The notes under the pieces were generated by a model. The model had not been told where the DNA came from, made no database searches, and saw nothing but the letters and a program-made list of their open reading frames with translations. This document shows, piece by piece, positions 1 to 11,320 of a DNA stretch of 64,000 nt (positions are counted from its first letter, which is position 1; every line of letters starts with the position of its first letter). Location of the stretch: assembly GCA_037833965.1 (NCBI GenBank), contig AP031355.1:1203501-1267500 (forward strand), in the 5' to 3' direction. The stretch comes from Marchantia polymorpha subsp. ruderalis (Eukaryota > Streptophyta > Marchantiopsida > Marchantiales > Marchantiaceae). Position numbers and translations under genes: made by a program.

Positions 1-133
1 TAACTCATTCAGAACCGACATTCTTTTACAACTGATATTCTGGGACATTGAATTTAGCAGGTCTGCAGTTTGAGTTTCCTCTGAGCTCGAGCCAGGTCCA
101 GCCGTCGATCATCTTTTAGAAATAGGTGCTGCA
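1..133 (+). promoter_or_regulatory. Partial 5' leader of FRO-1
   Basis: The window opens inside the 5' leader of FRO-1. By comparison with the other copies, bases 1-60 are the 3' part of a leader intron ending in tttagcag, and 61-133 are the rest of the 5' UTR. The stretch matches the reverse complement of 10475-10607 upstream of FRO-2 with one difference seen (28 against 10580). The promoter itself lies outside the window. Confidence 0.6.
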
Positions 134-3100
134 ATGGCGACTTACGTGAAAGGAGCATCTCAGGTCAGCTTGGCACTTCAAGTGCTTATGGGCCTTGCCT
201 TCATATGGTGGTGGATGTTCTGGTTCCTTCAGCCTATTGAGACCGCAAGGAACTGGCTGCGGAAGGCAGACGCGCACATCTCGCAGGACTTTCTTGGAAC
301 AAGAGGTGAGTTGGCTACATTTGCTCGCATAATATTTGATTTGAGAATAAATATTATAAGCTTCGTACATTTCATGAATTTTAATTGTTGTACTGACTGT
401 ATCTTTACATCTTTCTGCGCATTTTTCACACTTCAGGTTCCACATGGCTTCTGCAAGTCTTGCCCTTCATGGTCATCGCTTTCCTCAGCTACTTTGCCAT
501 AGTACTCAAGAATAAAATCAAACCTTCAGCAAGGTAAGTCAATCCCTTGTGGGCCCCGATTGAAGTTTGACTGAACTCGAATTCCTTGCTTTTCGTGTGA
601 ATTCCGCGTTAACCTGTGAATCAGTTGAAGTTATCTTCTCAATCCTGATTGCACGAAGATGAAGGTCAGAATAATCAGCAAGAAGACATTAGCACTATCA
701 AATTCTGACATTCTCTGCTATTCGTTATTCCAGGAATGTGTCGGCAGATCAGAAGCCAAAAGTCAGTATCTGGTCTCAACCCATCATCTTGAAAAGCCCG
801 CTGGGGATGCTCACACTTGCGGACATCGTGTTCCTCCTAGTCAACGTCTTTGTCATAGCATTCTACTTCATAAAAATGTCAGTGGACAGAAGTAAGACTA
901 TTGACAACGCAAAACCCAAAAAGGGAGATCACAGCAAGTACGTTGCACATACTTTAATGCTTTTCAGCTTTTCCTTGACAAAGCTTTTTAGTATGCATAT
1001 TTGGAAAGCTTAAGATGCATATCGCTGACCTGCACCTGTGCGTTGCTATGTCCAGGGGTGCGCAGAAATTGGAGAACATTGGAGTGTACCTGGGCAAGGC
1101 GGCGCTGATTCCATTCGCTCTTCTGTGGATTCCAGTTTCAAGAGGATCGCCATTTCTGCGCGTTACCGGTGTTCCCTTCGAGCGTGCTGTCAAATACCAT
1201 ACCTGGCTGGGCCTGATGTGCGTTTGGATCCTCGTTGCTCACGGGCTAGTATTCTTCGCGTACTTCCCCTCCATTCACCACACGTCTGAGGTAAGAAGCT
1301 GAAATCAACTTCATAAACCCGACGCGATTCTGAAGTCACTGCACATTTGCTTCGGATATATGCGAGACACAGTATACGTAGGCAGAACTAGACATGGCCT
1401 ATTTGTACTGAAGGGTGAAGTACTAAACCTTGACCTGCACACGTACCCGGTTGCAGCTGTGGAGGTGGCAACACAAGGGAATTGCTTTCTTTCCGGGAAT
1501 CATCGCACTTGCGGCGGGGCTGGTGATGCTGGTTACCGCTCTAGAGAAAGTCCGCAGAAACCATTTCAACTTATTCTTCCTCACGCACCACCTTTACTTG
1601 GTCTTTCTCCTTTTCTTCCTGTTCCATTGCGTCTCGCAGATGGTCTACGTCGTCACTCCTATCTTGCTCTTCTTCCTGGATCGATTTATCCGACTGATGC
1701 AGTCCCGAAAATCTGTCGACATTTTGTCAACTAAAGTACTTCCATCCGGTGCCATCGAGCTAAAATTTGCCAAACCAGGAAGTAAGTGAGAGTCATAGTT
1801 CATGTGAATCAATCCGGTCTAAGCTTTACTGCCATTTACATTTCTGATTTCGCGTTGCGATTGACAATTTGCTGTGACTTTGAGGAAGATATCATCTTTC
1901 AAGCATCTTAAACATGAAGCGTTTGGTGCACAGATCTGGAATACAATGCCTTGAGTTTCATGTACGTACTAGCGCCGAGCATTTCCAAATTTGAATGGCA
2001 CCCATTCAGCGTCGCATCTAGCCCTCTGGACGGAACCAACCAGATCTGTATATACATCAAGCCCCTGGGAACGTACACCAAAGATGTGCACGATGCCCTC
2101 ATAGACACCAAGCATCACAAGGAGGCCGGAAAGCTTAATTGCCCCTTTGGGTTCAAGCTCCAATTGGAAGGACCATACGGCGACGAGTCCAACTTTTATC
2201 TCAAGTCAGTACCAATTCCATTCTCTTCAGCGTTTGCTAAATTGTGGTAGTTTTTCAAAGGAGCATCAAGGCCACACAACTTAACATCACATGACTATTT
2301 TGCAGGTACAATTCTCTGATTCTCGTAGCAGGAGGCATCGGTGTGACCCCATTCCTTGCAATACTTAAAGATGTCCTCCACCGGCACAAGCTGCGGCAGG
2401 AGAACCTGCCCACCTCCATCCACCTCATCTTCTGTGTGCGTAATCAGAAGGATCTGTGTCTTCTGGACACAATAAATCCCAGTGTAATTCTACCCAACTA
2501 CGAGGACCTTGTACAGATCAGAGTTCATGCATTTGTGACCTCGAAAGTGGAACTGATCAAAGATGAGGAGCTCAGCTCCTCGGAAGCCATTGTACCGTAC
2601 CAGCACTACAACTACACCTACATGAACGAGCCTTCTAAGCAGTACACCGGGCCACCGCTAACAGCAGTGAGAGAGATGTCTATTTTGGCCGGCGCCGGGG
2701 ACAACAAATGGGTCGCAGCCACATTCTTTGCAACCATGATTGGATACATTGTGATTTTCGGAATCATCAACGTCACCGGTGCATATGCCAAGCTAACGAA
2801 TTACAACAGGGCACTGCTTTACTGCGTCGTGCTGTTTCTGTCGGTGGTAGGTTGCGGAGGTCCAGTGTTAATGTTGTGGGCTCATTTTCAGAAGCGGAAA
2901 TCTCATCAGTCCAACTCTCAGGTTCTGGCCAACTCCTTACCGCCTTCTCCTGATAAACATTCGAAGCCAAGCGAGGGCGACATCGAGCTGAGGTCATCTG
3001 AGCACACTTCATGGGAAGGCGAAGTGTCTCTGGGCAAAAGGCCTGACTGGAGAGGTAATGGCCGTTGAAAATTACTTCAAACTTATTTTCAGATCCTCGA

Positions 3101-3329
3101 TTTTTAGTATTCCGATTGACATCTATTGTTATATATCTGACAATATATCCGTGGTTTTCCAGTATTATTCGCTGAAATGGCGAGGCAGTACGAGGGGAAG
3201 AATGTGGGTGTGCTGGTTTCCGGTGCGTCCAAGATGCAGGAAGATGTTGCAACCGAGTGCAAGAATCATACGAATTCGAACAATTCCAATGTGGCATTCC
3301 ACTACCATTCTGTGAGCTTTGAGCTGTGA
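134..3329 (+). CDS. FRO: Ferric-chelate reductase FRO-1 (8 exons, 739 aa)
   Basis: This is a membrane flavocytochrome that moves electrons from NADPH via FAD and two hemes to Fe(III) or Cu(II) chelates. Exons are 134-305, 437-533, 734-937, 1056-1290, 1457-1781, 1934-2204, 2306-3054 and 3163-3329. All introns are GT..AG and the joined frame stays open to TGA. The heme-helix histidines are H206 and H220 (KYHTWLG, AHGLVFF), then H280/H281 and H293 (THHLYLVF, LFHC). The FAD motif HPFSVASS is at 367-374 and the NADPH motif GGIGVTPF at 444-451. Two extra membrane segments at about 570-592 and 604-627 interrupt the NAD domain, as is typical of plant FROs. The first membrane segment is near residues 11-32, and the C-terminus is HYHSVSFEL. 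Length fits the family. The ATG is the first in frame and is kept in all copies. The metal substrate and membrane (plasma membrane or organelle) cannot be told from sequence. Confidence 0.93.
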
Positions 3330-4050
3330 CGGGTCAGGGCCATCGGAGTCGACGAGTAAATAGGACAAACACTTTGGCATAGAGCGAATTCGATTCTGCT
3401 AATACGTGAGGTTCTTCATCCAGGCTGATAGTAGATCAAGGTAGGACGTCCACCGTTAGCTACAGAGAAGGTGATTAGAGCGACGACAGAAAGTGGATAG
3501 CAGCAAGTGACCAAACGATCATTTGTGACTATTGTAAAATATAATTAGATTTTATGTCTTGTGATAGTAGAATCCATAATTGTGCAAAAAAAACTTTCTC
3601 TGTCACATATCTCTTTTCTCGATGAGCAATCTGATTAAAAAGCTCCCAGATGTTATTTGCCTTGGCACAACACTTCAGTGATCTTTCTTTTCGGTATATT
3701 ATTATTTGTAGACGCTTAACGTACATGTGTACTATGATCTAAGGTCTTCTTGGAAAATTGGCATATTCACACTTCTTTAAATAAAAATTATTTGTACAAT
3801 GTTTCCTAGTAGAGCCTACTTTGAGTTACGAGATCAACGGAGAAAGTATGTAAGATGATGAATAATCTTTCTTCTACATGACTACATGATGGTGTGGAGT
3901 CAATCAACAAATAGTTTTTGAGATCTTTGAACCTCTAGCATAAAAAAGTCCTACCCCAATGAACTTTACTGTCTTGCTTATTTCACTTTTGTCTAATTGC
4001 AGCAGTTAAAAATACAATATTCTTCATCTTGTAGATCTGAGTCTTAACTT
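3330..4050. other. 3' flank of FRO-1, A+T-rich, no gene seen
   Basis: This is probably the 3' UTR followed by downstream DNA. It keeps short blocks shared with the 3' flanks of other copies, for example ctgatagtagatcaagg near 3424 and agctcccagatgttatttgc near 3641, which resembles 20332-20351 after FRO-3. No convincing reading frame is present. Confidence 0.5.
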
Positions 4051-4060
4051 TGGATTTTCA

Positions 4061-4489
4061 CTCTTGGTGGAAATTAGGGCTTCACAATGTCTCAAATATT
4101 CATCAATAAAAGATACATAGAATTCTTAAGAATTTTATGCAATTTATAAATTTTTAGTTCAAGAGCAATTTGATCATGCTTGTCAATCACAAATTGATAT
4201 TTTTTAAAAGAATACTGTGAAAGAGTGTTAAAATAATGCTGGTTTTATGCTCTTGATGGAGATCATAACTTCACAAATATCTCAAATATTCATCAATAAA
4301 AGATACTTGATACAATTTTTTGAAGTGAAAACTTGTGGATTGAAAACAAATATCACTATGTATATATTGAGAAAATTTATACAATGAAATGATTTTTGAT
4401 CGAAGAGCAACTTCATCATGCTCGTCAATCACAAATTGTTCACTTTTTTTTGAATTACTAGAAAATATTTTGTAAATAAAGCTGGTTTT
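4061..4489. repeat. Imperfect tandem duplication, about 190-bp period
   Basis: Two diverged copies start at 4061 (ctcttggtgg) and 4250 (ctcttgatgg). Both contain ctcaaatattcatcaataaa and, further on, atcatgct.gtcaatcacaaattg-like blocks. The second copy has about 60 extra bases in its middle. No coding potential is seen. Confidence 0.6.
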
Positions 4490-7070
4490 TTGAAGAATGA
4501 AAAAAAATAAATATATATATATTGATCTGATTTTGTTGGAAATTTAACCAGTTAAATTATTTTTTTTATAGTTTATTTATACTATGGATTTTAGAAACTT
4601 ACATTTTCCACAGATGATATTGTAGTCCAGCAAATACACAAATTCTATTTGGTGTTTTTCATAATGATTTTATTTTTTGCACAATGACAGTTTTTATCAA
4701 ATATGATTTTAAATATAATGAATAATATTTCTCATTGATCTTCATTATCATCTACCATATGAACACATTTTCCCAAAAAAAATTATGTTTGAAATGTACA
4801 TGATACTTGTTAATGTATGCATAAAACCATCAAATGTATAAATTTTTATATATGTAATACTTTCAACTCAAATGATAGTTCCAGAATTAAGACTTTTGAT
4901 ATCAATTAACAACTTTTAAATATCTTTTGTAACACATATGTAAATAAAAGTACAATTGAAACTTCTTTTATCTACTTTTTGTGACATGAAATTCAAAATT
5001 GACATCATTGAAATTATCCATAATTTTTTTATCAAATAATTACCTTTTATTTCTTTAAAAGATGAAAAATAAAATTTTAAAAATTAATAATTTTTAACAC
5101 TTCAAATATTGAGAAGCATTCAAAAGACTTTTTGAAGCTGAAGCATCTAAAATTGATTCAAGATCTACTTTTTTCATAAATCTAATTGATAATTTTCGGT
5201 TAACATTGTGCTTTCAAATTTGAAAATGTAAAATATTTTAATTTTTTAATGAATAAAAAAATTTTCATTCTCAATTTTTTTCCTCTTTTGAGAATTCTTT
5301 TGATGCTTCAAATTTTCAACAATTAAACAGTAGTAGATTATGAACTCATAATTAGAAAATTAATCTGATTGAAAATACATAAAATTATTTTTTATAATCG
5401 TTACAAAGTAGCAATTCATTATTCATAGTATCTGGAAAAGATTGTGCCTAATGACTTTATGTCAATTTTGTTAATCAATTTCAGTTAAATGATAATGTTA
5501 TTTTTTTATTCTTTATCCATCATTTGTTACTTAATATGGACTTATCACTTTTAATAATGTTTTAAACATGTAGAGTTTAACAGCGTTATTTTTTGAACTC
5601 ATTGCAAAAATTTTTGAATCAAAAATGTAAAATTTATGTTAAAAAAAGCAGTATAAAGTTTTGTCAAAACTCAATGCAAACACGATGCTCCAACAAAAAA
5701 AAAACATGATGTGTAACTCTATGTAACTTTAGGGTTTATAGAGAGTTTTACTCAAAAATTAAAAAGTAAATTCTAAAGATGAAAAATACCAATAATGTAT
5801 CTACTCTCTCTTGTATCTTACAAAAAAGTAAAAGGTTAAAAAATCTTATTTCCACAATCAAATCCATTCTAAATGGATGGACAACATGACGGATAATTCT
5901 AACAACCACACGGATTGTTTACATGATGCTTGTAACTAACACATTTAATTTTTACTATACAAACACATAAACGCGTAACGCGTAACATTACATTACAATG
6001 TGATAATTGAAATATTCTTAGAGCTTTGATACATTGATTATGGAGAATTCTAAACTCATCTGAACCACTTATATCTCCATGTCTAAAAAAAATAGCATGA
6101 GATTTGATAGTTTGACACTTAATACTTTTGACACTTTGAAATGAATCACATGGTCCATGAATGCTGAATGTACAAACGTATACAGATGACGGAGTTCCAA
6201 ACTTCCAAATGAATATTTTCCTAGCCATTGCAAGATTTTACGGATTGTTCATGTTTATAGAATATTCTCTAGTGTCATATCCGCCTTCAGTCGTGACGGG
6301 AGAGGGTCGAAAACAAAACACAAATTTATGTTTTTTTTTTCTTTTGTTTTATGCCCTATGGGCCTTCGGCTTACGGCTGCACGGTTCTCTTAGGCTCTCG
6401 AATGGGTTGTTTCCGTTCGCGGATCAGAGTTTGCTTTTGATTTGATAGAAGAATTATATGGAAAGTGTTATGCTTGATATAGTGTTTGATTAAATACGAA
6501 TAGAACTGTTTTTTATTGAAAGACATCAAATGAAAGTTTGATCTACGTATCGACTATAAAATTTATTTATCTTCAAAAAGATGATCCAAACCAAGGAAAA
6601 CAAAGCTGGTGAATAAAGCTTGTTATCGTCATTACGTGGTTTATGGTTAGATTTATACTCTCCGGAATCGATTAAAATGGCATTATCAATAAGTAATATA
6701 GTAATTTATGTGAAGTTAAGGAGATAACTATTATGATAGTTTTCATCATTAGCTTATACAAATCTTCAAATTGACCAACCCCAAAAAATAGAGTGTCGCC
6801 ATATGCATTTATATACACACATGATTCACATTTTGAGAAATCCCATGTTGATGGAGAACTCATCAAAGTGTTACTTCGCTCATCCTGAAAAGACCATTGT
6901 TCATCTTTCAAACTAAAAATTTCATGCTTCTTCTTGGTGACCACATCCTTACTTAAGTTGCACATTCCATGTCCCAACGTAAGTGTGAATGGCAAGGTTT
7001 TTCTTCTATTCAAAATCATAGATTTCACTTTCATAAGATACAAATCATAATATATAAGTAGATACAAAAC
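4490..7070. other. A+T-rich spacer of the FRO-1/FRO-2 inverted repeat
   Basis: This stretch is very A+T-rich, with many homopolymer runs and no supported gene. A small G+C-rich islet at about 6350-6435 stands out and contains gggccttcggc. The stretch at 6880-7070 resembles 24520-24700, at the same distance downstream of FRO-4 (for example ttcaaaatcatagatttcac against ttcaaaatcacagatttcac). It is probably part of the duplicated 3' flank rather than a gene. Confidence 0.5.
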
Positions 7071-7278
7071 TTCTTTGGATTACCTGTTCCTATTTACTCT
7101 ATGTGGACTCACTGATTACCCTATCTAAAGATAACTTTTGATGTCCTTCTTCGTTGATATATTGATATATTATCAACCTAGCCGAAGGACCTCACGTACC
7201 TGTTCATGTAAACTACGTATATGAAACCTATGTACTATGTACCGTAACAACATCGCAGACTCCAGCGATCCTGACCCA
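7071..7278 (-). other. 3' flank of FRO-2, homologous to other FRO 3' flanks
   Basis: Read on the minus strand, this follows the FRO-2 stop codon. It resembles the flanks of FRO-5 (31850-32058) and FRO-4 (24715-24924): the blocks tatcaacctagccgaaggac and gtaaactacgtatat are shared with FRO-5. It differs clearly from the FRO-1 flank although the two coding regions are identical. Confidence 0.55.
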
Positions 7279-10200
7279 TCACAGCTCAAAGCTCACAGAA
7301 TGGTAGTGGAATGCCACATTGGAATTGTTCGAATTCGTATGATTCTTGCACTCGGTTGCAACATCTTCCTGCATCTTGGACGCACCGGAAACCAGCACAC
7401 CCACATTCTTCCCCTCGTACTGCCTCGCCATTTCAGCGAATAATACTGGAAAACCACGGATATATTGTCAGATATATAACAATAGATGTCAATCGGAATA
7501 CTAAAAATCGAGGATCTGAAAATAAGTTTGAAGTAATTTTCAACGGCCATTACCTCTCCAGTCAGGCCTTTTGCCCAGAGACACTTCGCCTTCCCATGAA
7601 GTGTGCTCAGATGACCTCAGCTCGATGTCGCCCTCGCTTGGCTTCGAATGTTTATCAGGAGAAGGCGGTAAGGAGTTGGCCAGAACCTGAGAGTTGGACT
7701 GATGAGATTTCCGCTTCTGAAAATGAGCCCACAACATTAACACTGGACCTCCGCAACCTACCACCGACAGAAACAGCACGACGCAGTAAAGCAGTGCCCT
7801 GTTGTAATTCGTTAGCTTGGCATATGCACCGGTGACGTTGATGATTCCGAAAATCACAATGTATCCAATCATGGTTGCAAAGAATGTGGCTGCGACCCAT
7901 TTGTTGTCCCCGGCGCCGGCCAAAATAGACATCTCTCTCACTGCTGTTAGCGGTGGCCCGGTGTACTGCTTAGAAGGCTCGTTCATGTAGGTGTAGTTGT
8001 AGTGCTGGTACGGTACAATGGCTTCCGAGGAGCTGAGCTCCTCATCTTTGATCAGTTCCACTTTCGAGGTCACAAATGCATGAACTCTGATCTGTACAAG
8101 GTCCTCGTAGTTGGGTAGAATTACACTGGGATTTATTGTGTCCAGAAGACACAGATCCTTCTGATTACGCACACAGAAGATGAGGTGGATGGAGGTGGGC
8201 AGGTTCTCCTGCCGCAGCTTGTGCCGGTGGAGGACATCTTTAAGTATTGCAAGGAATGGGGTCACACCGATGCCTCCTGCTACGAGAATCAGAGAATTGT
8301 ACCTGCAAAATAGTCATGTGATGTTAAGTTGTGTGGCCTTGATGCTCCTTTGAAAAACTACCACAATTTAGCAAACGCTGAAGAGAATGGAATTGGTACT
8401 GACTTGAGATAAAAGTTGGACTCGTCGCCGTATGGTCCTTCCAATTGGAGCTTGAACCCAAAGGGGCAATTAAGCTTTCCGGCCTCCTTGTGATGCTTGG
8501 TGTCTATGAGGGCATCGTGCACATCTTTGGTGTACGTTCCCAGGGGCTTGATGTATATACAGATCTGGTTGGTTCCGTCCAGAGGGCTAGATGCGACGCT
8601 GAATGGGTGCCATTCAAATTTGGAAATGCTCGGCGCTAGTACGTACATGAAACTCAAGGCATTGTATTCCAGATCTGTGCACCAAACGCTTCATGTTTAA
8701 GATGCTTGAAAGATGATATCTTCCTCAAAGTCACAGCAAATTGTCAATCGCAACGCGAAATCAGAAATGTAAATGGCAGTAAAGCTTAGACCGGATTGAT
8801 TCACATGAACTATGACTCTCACTTACTTCCTGGTTTGGCAAATTTTAGCTCGATGGCACCGGATGGAAGTACTTTAGTTGACAAAATGTCGACAGATTTT
8901 CGGGACTGCATCAGTCGGATAAATCGATCCAGGAAGAAGAGCAAGATAGGAGTGACGACGTAGACCATCTGCGAGACGCAATGGAACAGGAAGAAAAGGA
9001 GAAAGACCAAGTAAAGGTGGTGCGTGAGGAAGAATAAGTTGAAATGGTTTCTGCGGACTTTCTCTAGAGCGGTAACCAGCATCACCAGCCCCGCCGCAAG
9101 TGCGATGATTCCCGGAAAGAAAGCAATTCCCTTGTGTTGCCACCTCCACAGCTGCAACCGGGTACGTGTGCAGGTCAAGGTTTAGTACTTCACCCTTCAG
9201 TACAAATAGGCCATGTCTAGTTCTGCCTACGTATACTGTGTCTCGCATATATCCGAAGCAAATGTGCAGTGACTTCAGAATCGCGTCGGGTTTATGAAGT
9301 TGATTTCAGCTTCTTACCTCAGACGTGTGGTGAATGGAGGGGAAGTACGCGAAGAATACTAGCCCGTGAGCAACGAGGATCCAAACGCACATCAGGCCCA
9401 GCCAGGTATGGTATTTGACAGCACGCTCGAAGGGAACACCGGTAACGCGCAGAAATGGCGATCCTCTTGAAACTGGAATCCACAGAAGAGCGAATGGAAT
9501 CAGCGCCGCCTTGCCCAGGTACACTCCAATGTTCTCCAATTTCTGCGCACCCCTGGACATAGCAACGCACAGGTGCAGGTCAGCGATATGCATCTTAAGC
9601 TTTCCAAATATGCATACTAAAAAGCTTTGTCAAGGAAAAGCTGAAAAGCATTAAAGTATGTGCAACGTACTTGCTGTGATCTCCCTTTTTGGGTTTTGCG
9701 TTGTCAATAGTCTTACTTCTGTCCACTGACATTTTTATGAAGTAGAATGCTATGACAAAGACGTTGACTAGGAGGAACACGATGTCCGCAAGTGTGAGCA
9801 TCCCCAGCGGGCTTTTCAAGATGATGGGTTGAGACCAGATACTGACTTTTGGCTTCTGATCTGCCGACACATTCCTGGAATAACGAATAGCAGAGAATGT
9901 CAGAATTTGATAGTGCTAATGTCTTCTTGCTGATTATTCTGACCTTCATCTTCGTGCAATCAGGATTGAGAAGATAACTTCAACTGATTCACAGGTTAAC
10001 GCGGAATTCACACGAAAAGCAAGGAATTCGAGTTCAGTCAAACTTCAATCGGGGCCCACAAGGGATTGACTTACCTTGCTGAAGGTTTGATTTTATTCTT
10101 GAGTACTATGGCAAAGTAGCTGAGGAAAGCGATGACCATGAAGGGCAAGACTTGCAGAAGCCATGTGGAACCTGAAGTGTGAAAAATGCGCAGAAAGATG

Positions 10201-10607
10201 TAAAGATACAGTCAGTACAACAATTAAAATTCATGAAATGTACGAAGCTTATAATATTTATTCTCAAATCAAATATTATGCGAGCAAATGTAGCCAACTC
10301 ACCTCTTGTTCCAAGAAAGTCCTGCGAGATGTGCGCGTCTGCCTTCCGCAGCCAGTTCCTTGCGGTCTCAATAGGCTGAAGGAACCAGAACATCCACCAC
10401 CATATGAAGGCAAGGCCCATAAGCACTTGAAGTGCCAAGCTGACCTGAGATGCTCCTTTCACGTAAGTCGCCATTGCAGCACCTATTTCTAAAAGATGAT
10501 CGACGGCTGGACCTGGCTCGAGCTCAGAGGAAACTCAAACTGCAGACCTGCTAAATTCAATGTCCCAGAATATCAGTTGCAAAAGAATGTCGGTTCTGAA
10601 TGAGTTA
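7268..10607 (-). repeat. Right arm of near-perfect inverted repeat (FRO-2)
   Basis: This is the reverse-complement partner of 1-3338. The arms face each other tail to tail across a 3.9-kb spacer. It covers the FRO-2 coding region, all introns and part of the 5' leader. Confidence 0.9.
7279..10474 (-). CDS. FRO: Ferric-chelate reductase FRO-2 (8 exons, 739 aa)
   Basis: This encodes the same protein as FRO-1, and I see no differing residue. Exons in order of translation are 10303-10474, 10075-10171, 9671-9874, 9318-9552, 8827-9151, 8404-8674, 7554-8302 and 7279-7445. It carries the bis-heme histidines, HPFSVASS (FAD), GGIGVTPF (NADPH), and the extra pair of membrane segments within the NAD domain. 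Unlike FRO-1 its upstream region is complete in the window, with a TATA box at 10847-10853 and a leader intron. It converges with FRO-1, so read-through from either gene would produce antisense to the other. Identity of introns as well as exons implies a very recent duplication or gene conversion. Confidence 0.93.
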
Positions 10608-11320
10608 TAGACATTCGTTTAGATGTCATTCAGACTAAACTTCAGAACCCAGATTTGTGCTTGAACTTGTATCGCACTTACTGGTTCGTCATGAATCACC
10701 CGAGCAGTGGCAAGTAGAGATGATCTAGCATGCTTTTCTCGAGAAGGAAATTGTTAGACGCTGCGAGCCTAAACAATACCCTATGGTGAGAATAATACTG
10801 AAGATCCCGAGCCACAAACTGCTGTTGACTGCCTAGCACGCAACGCTTTTATACCGAAACATAGAGTGACCTTTGTTACGGCGTTCGGGCCTTAGCTGCT
10901 TTGGCGGCGCAGTCACAGGGAAGCAACAACAAGTGGATACATTCTTCCTGTGCCAGTCACTTGGTTGACCATGAGGTTCAATCGACTTTATTCGAAACGT
11001 CATGTCATACTTCTGCAAAATCTCGCATTCGACGCACTGCGGCTTGTGTCAGAGCGAGGCAGGCATGAGTAGAGCTCGTGGAGCATCATCTCTGGTCGTC
11101 TCTTTGTTGTCTTGGAGGTGACAAACCAATGAGCTCCCTCCAGCACGTCGCACAGGGCTTCACATGTTTTTTCTATATTTGCCGTTGGCTCAAGCTTGAA
11201 TGCCACGGACAAGTTTAACAATGTTGTGGGCAACTTCCTCATCCTCGGTTCATCTTCTCGACCTGCAGAAGTGAGAGGAAGCGTTGATTTTTTTCCATAT
11301 GGGATAGTATACATTTTTGA
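10475..11320 (-). promoter_or_regulatory. FRO-2 promoter and 5' leader
   Basis: On the minus strand a TATAAAA box lies at 10853-10847, about 376 bp upstream of the ATG. A predicted leader intron runs 10681-10548 with donor CA|GTAAGT and acceptor tttagcag. A block just downstream of the TATA box (gcagtttgtggctcgggatc on the sense strand, near 10806-10830) is kept in all copies. Further upstream, 11020-11250 is homologous to the distal upstream regions of FRO-3 to FRO-6. Confidence 0.65.

Larger units (their letters stand above)
1..3338 (+). repeat. Left arm of near-perfect inverted repeat (FRO-1)
   Basis: Position i pairs with position 10608 minus i on the other strand from 1 to about 3338 without any indel. 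The only differences I found are at 28 and at 3330, the base right after the stop codon. Exons and all seven introns appear identical. Beyond 3338 the two arms diverge quickly, although weak paralogy continues. The left end may extend past the window. Confidence 0.9.

Noticed and set aside
2773..3297. 174-codon antisense frame over FRO-1 exons 7-8, repeated in FRO-2
   Set aside because: It is a shadow of the sense coding sequence and crosses an intron. The other copies do not keep it open to the same extent.
1..10607. The inverted repeat as a pure assembly duplication
   Set aside because: The differences at 28/10580 and 3330/7278, and clearly diverged 3' flanks, argue for two real loci, though long reads would be needed for certainty.
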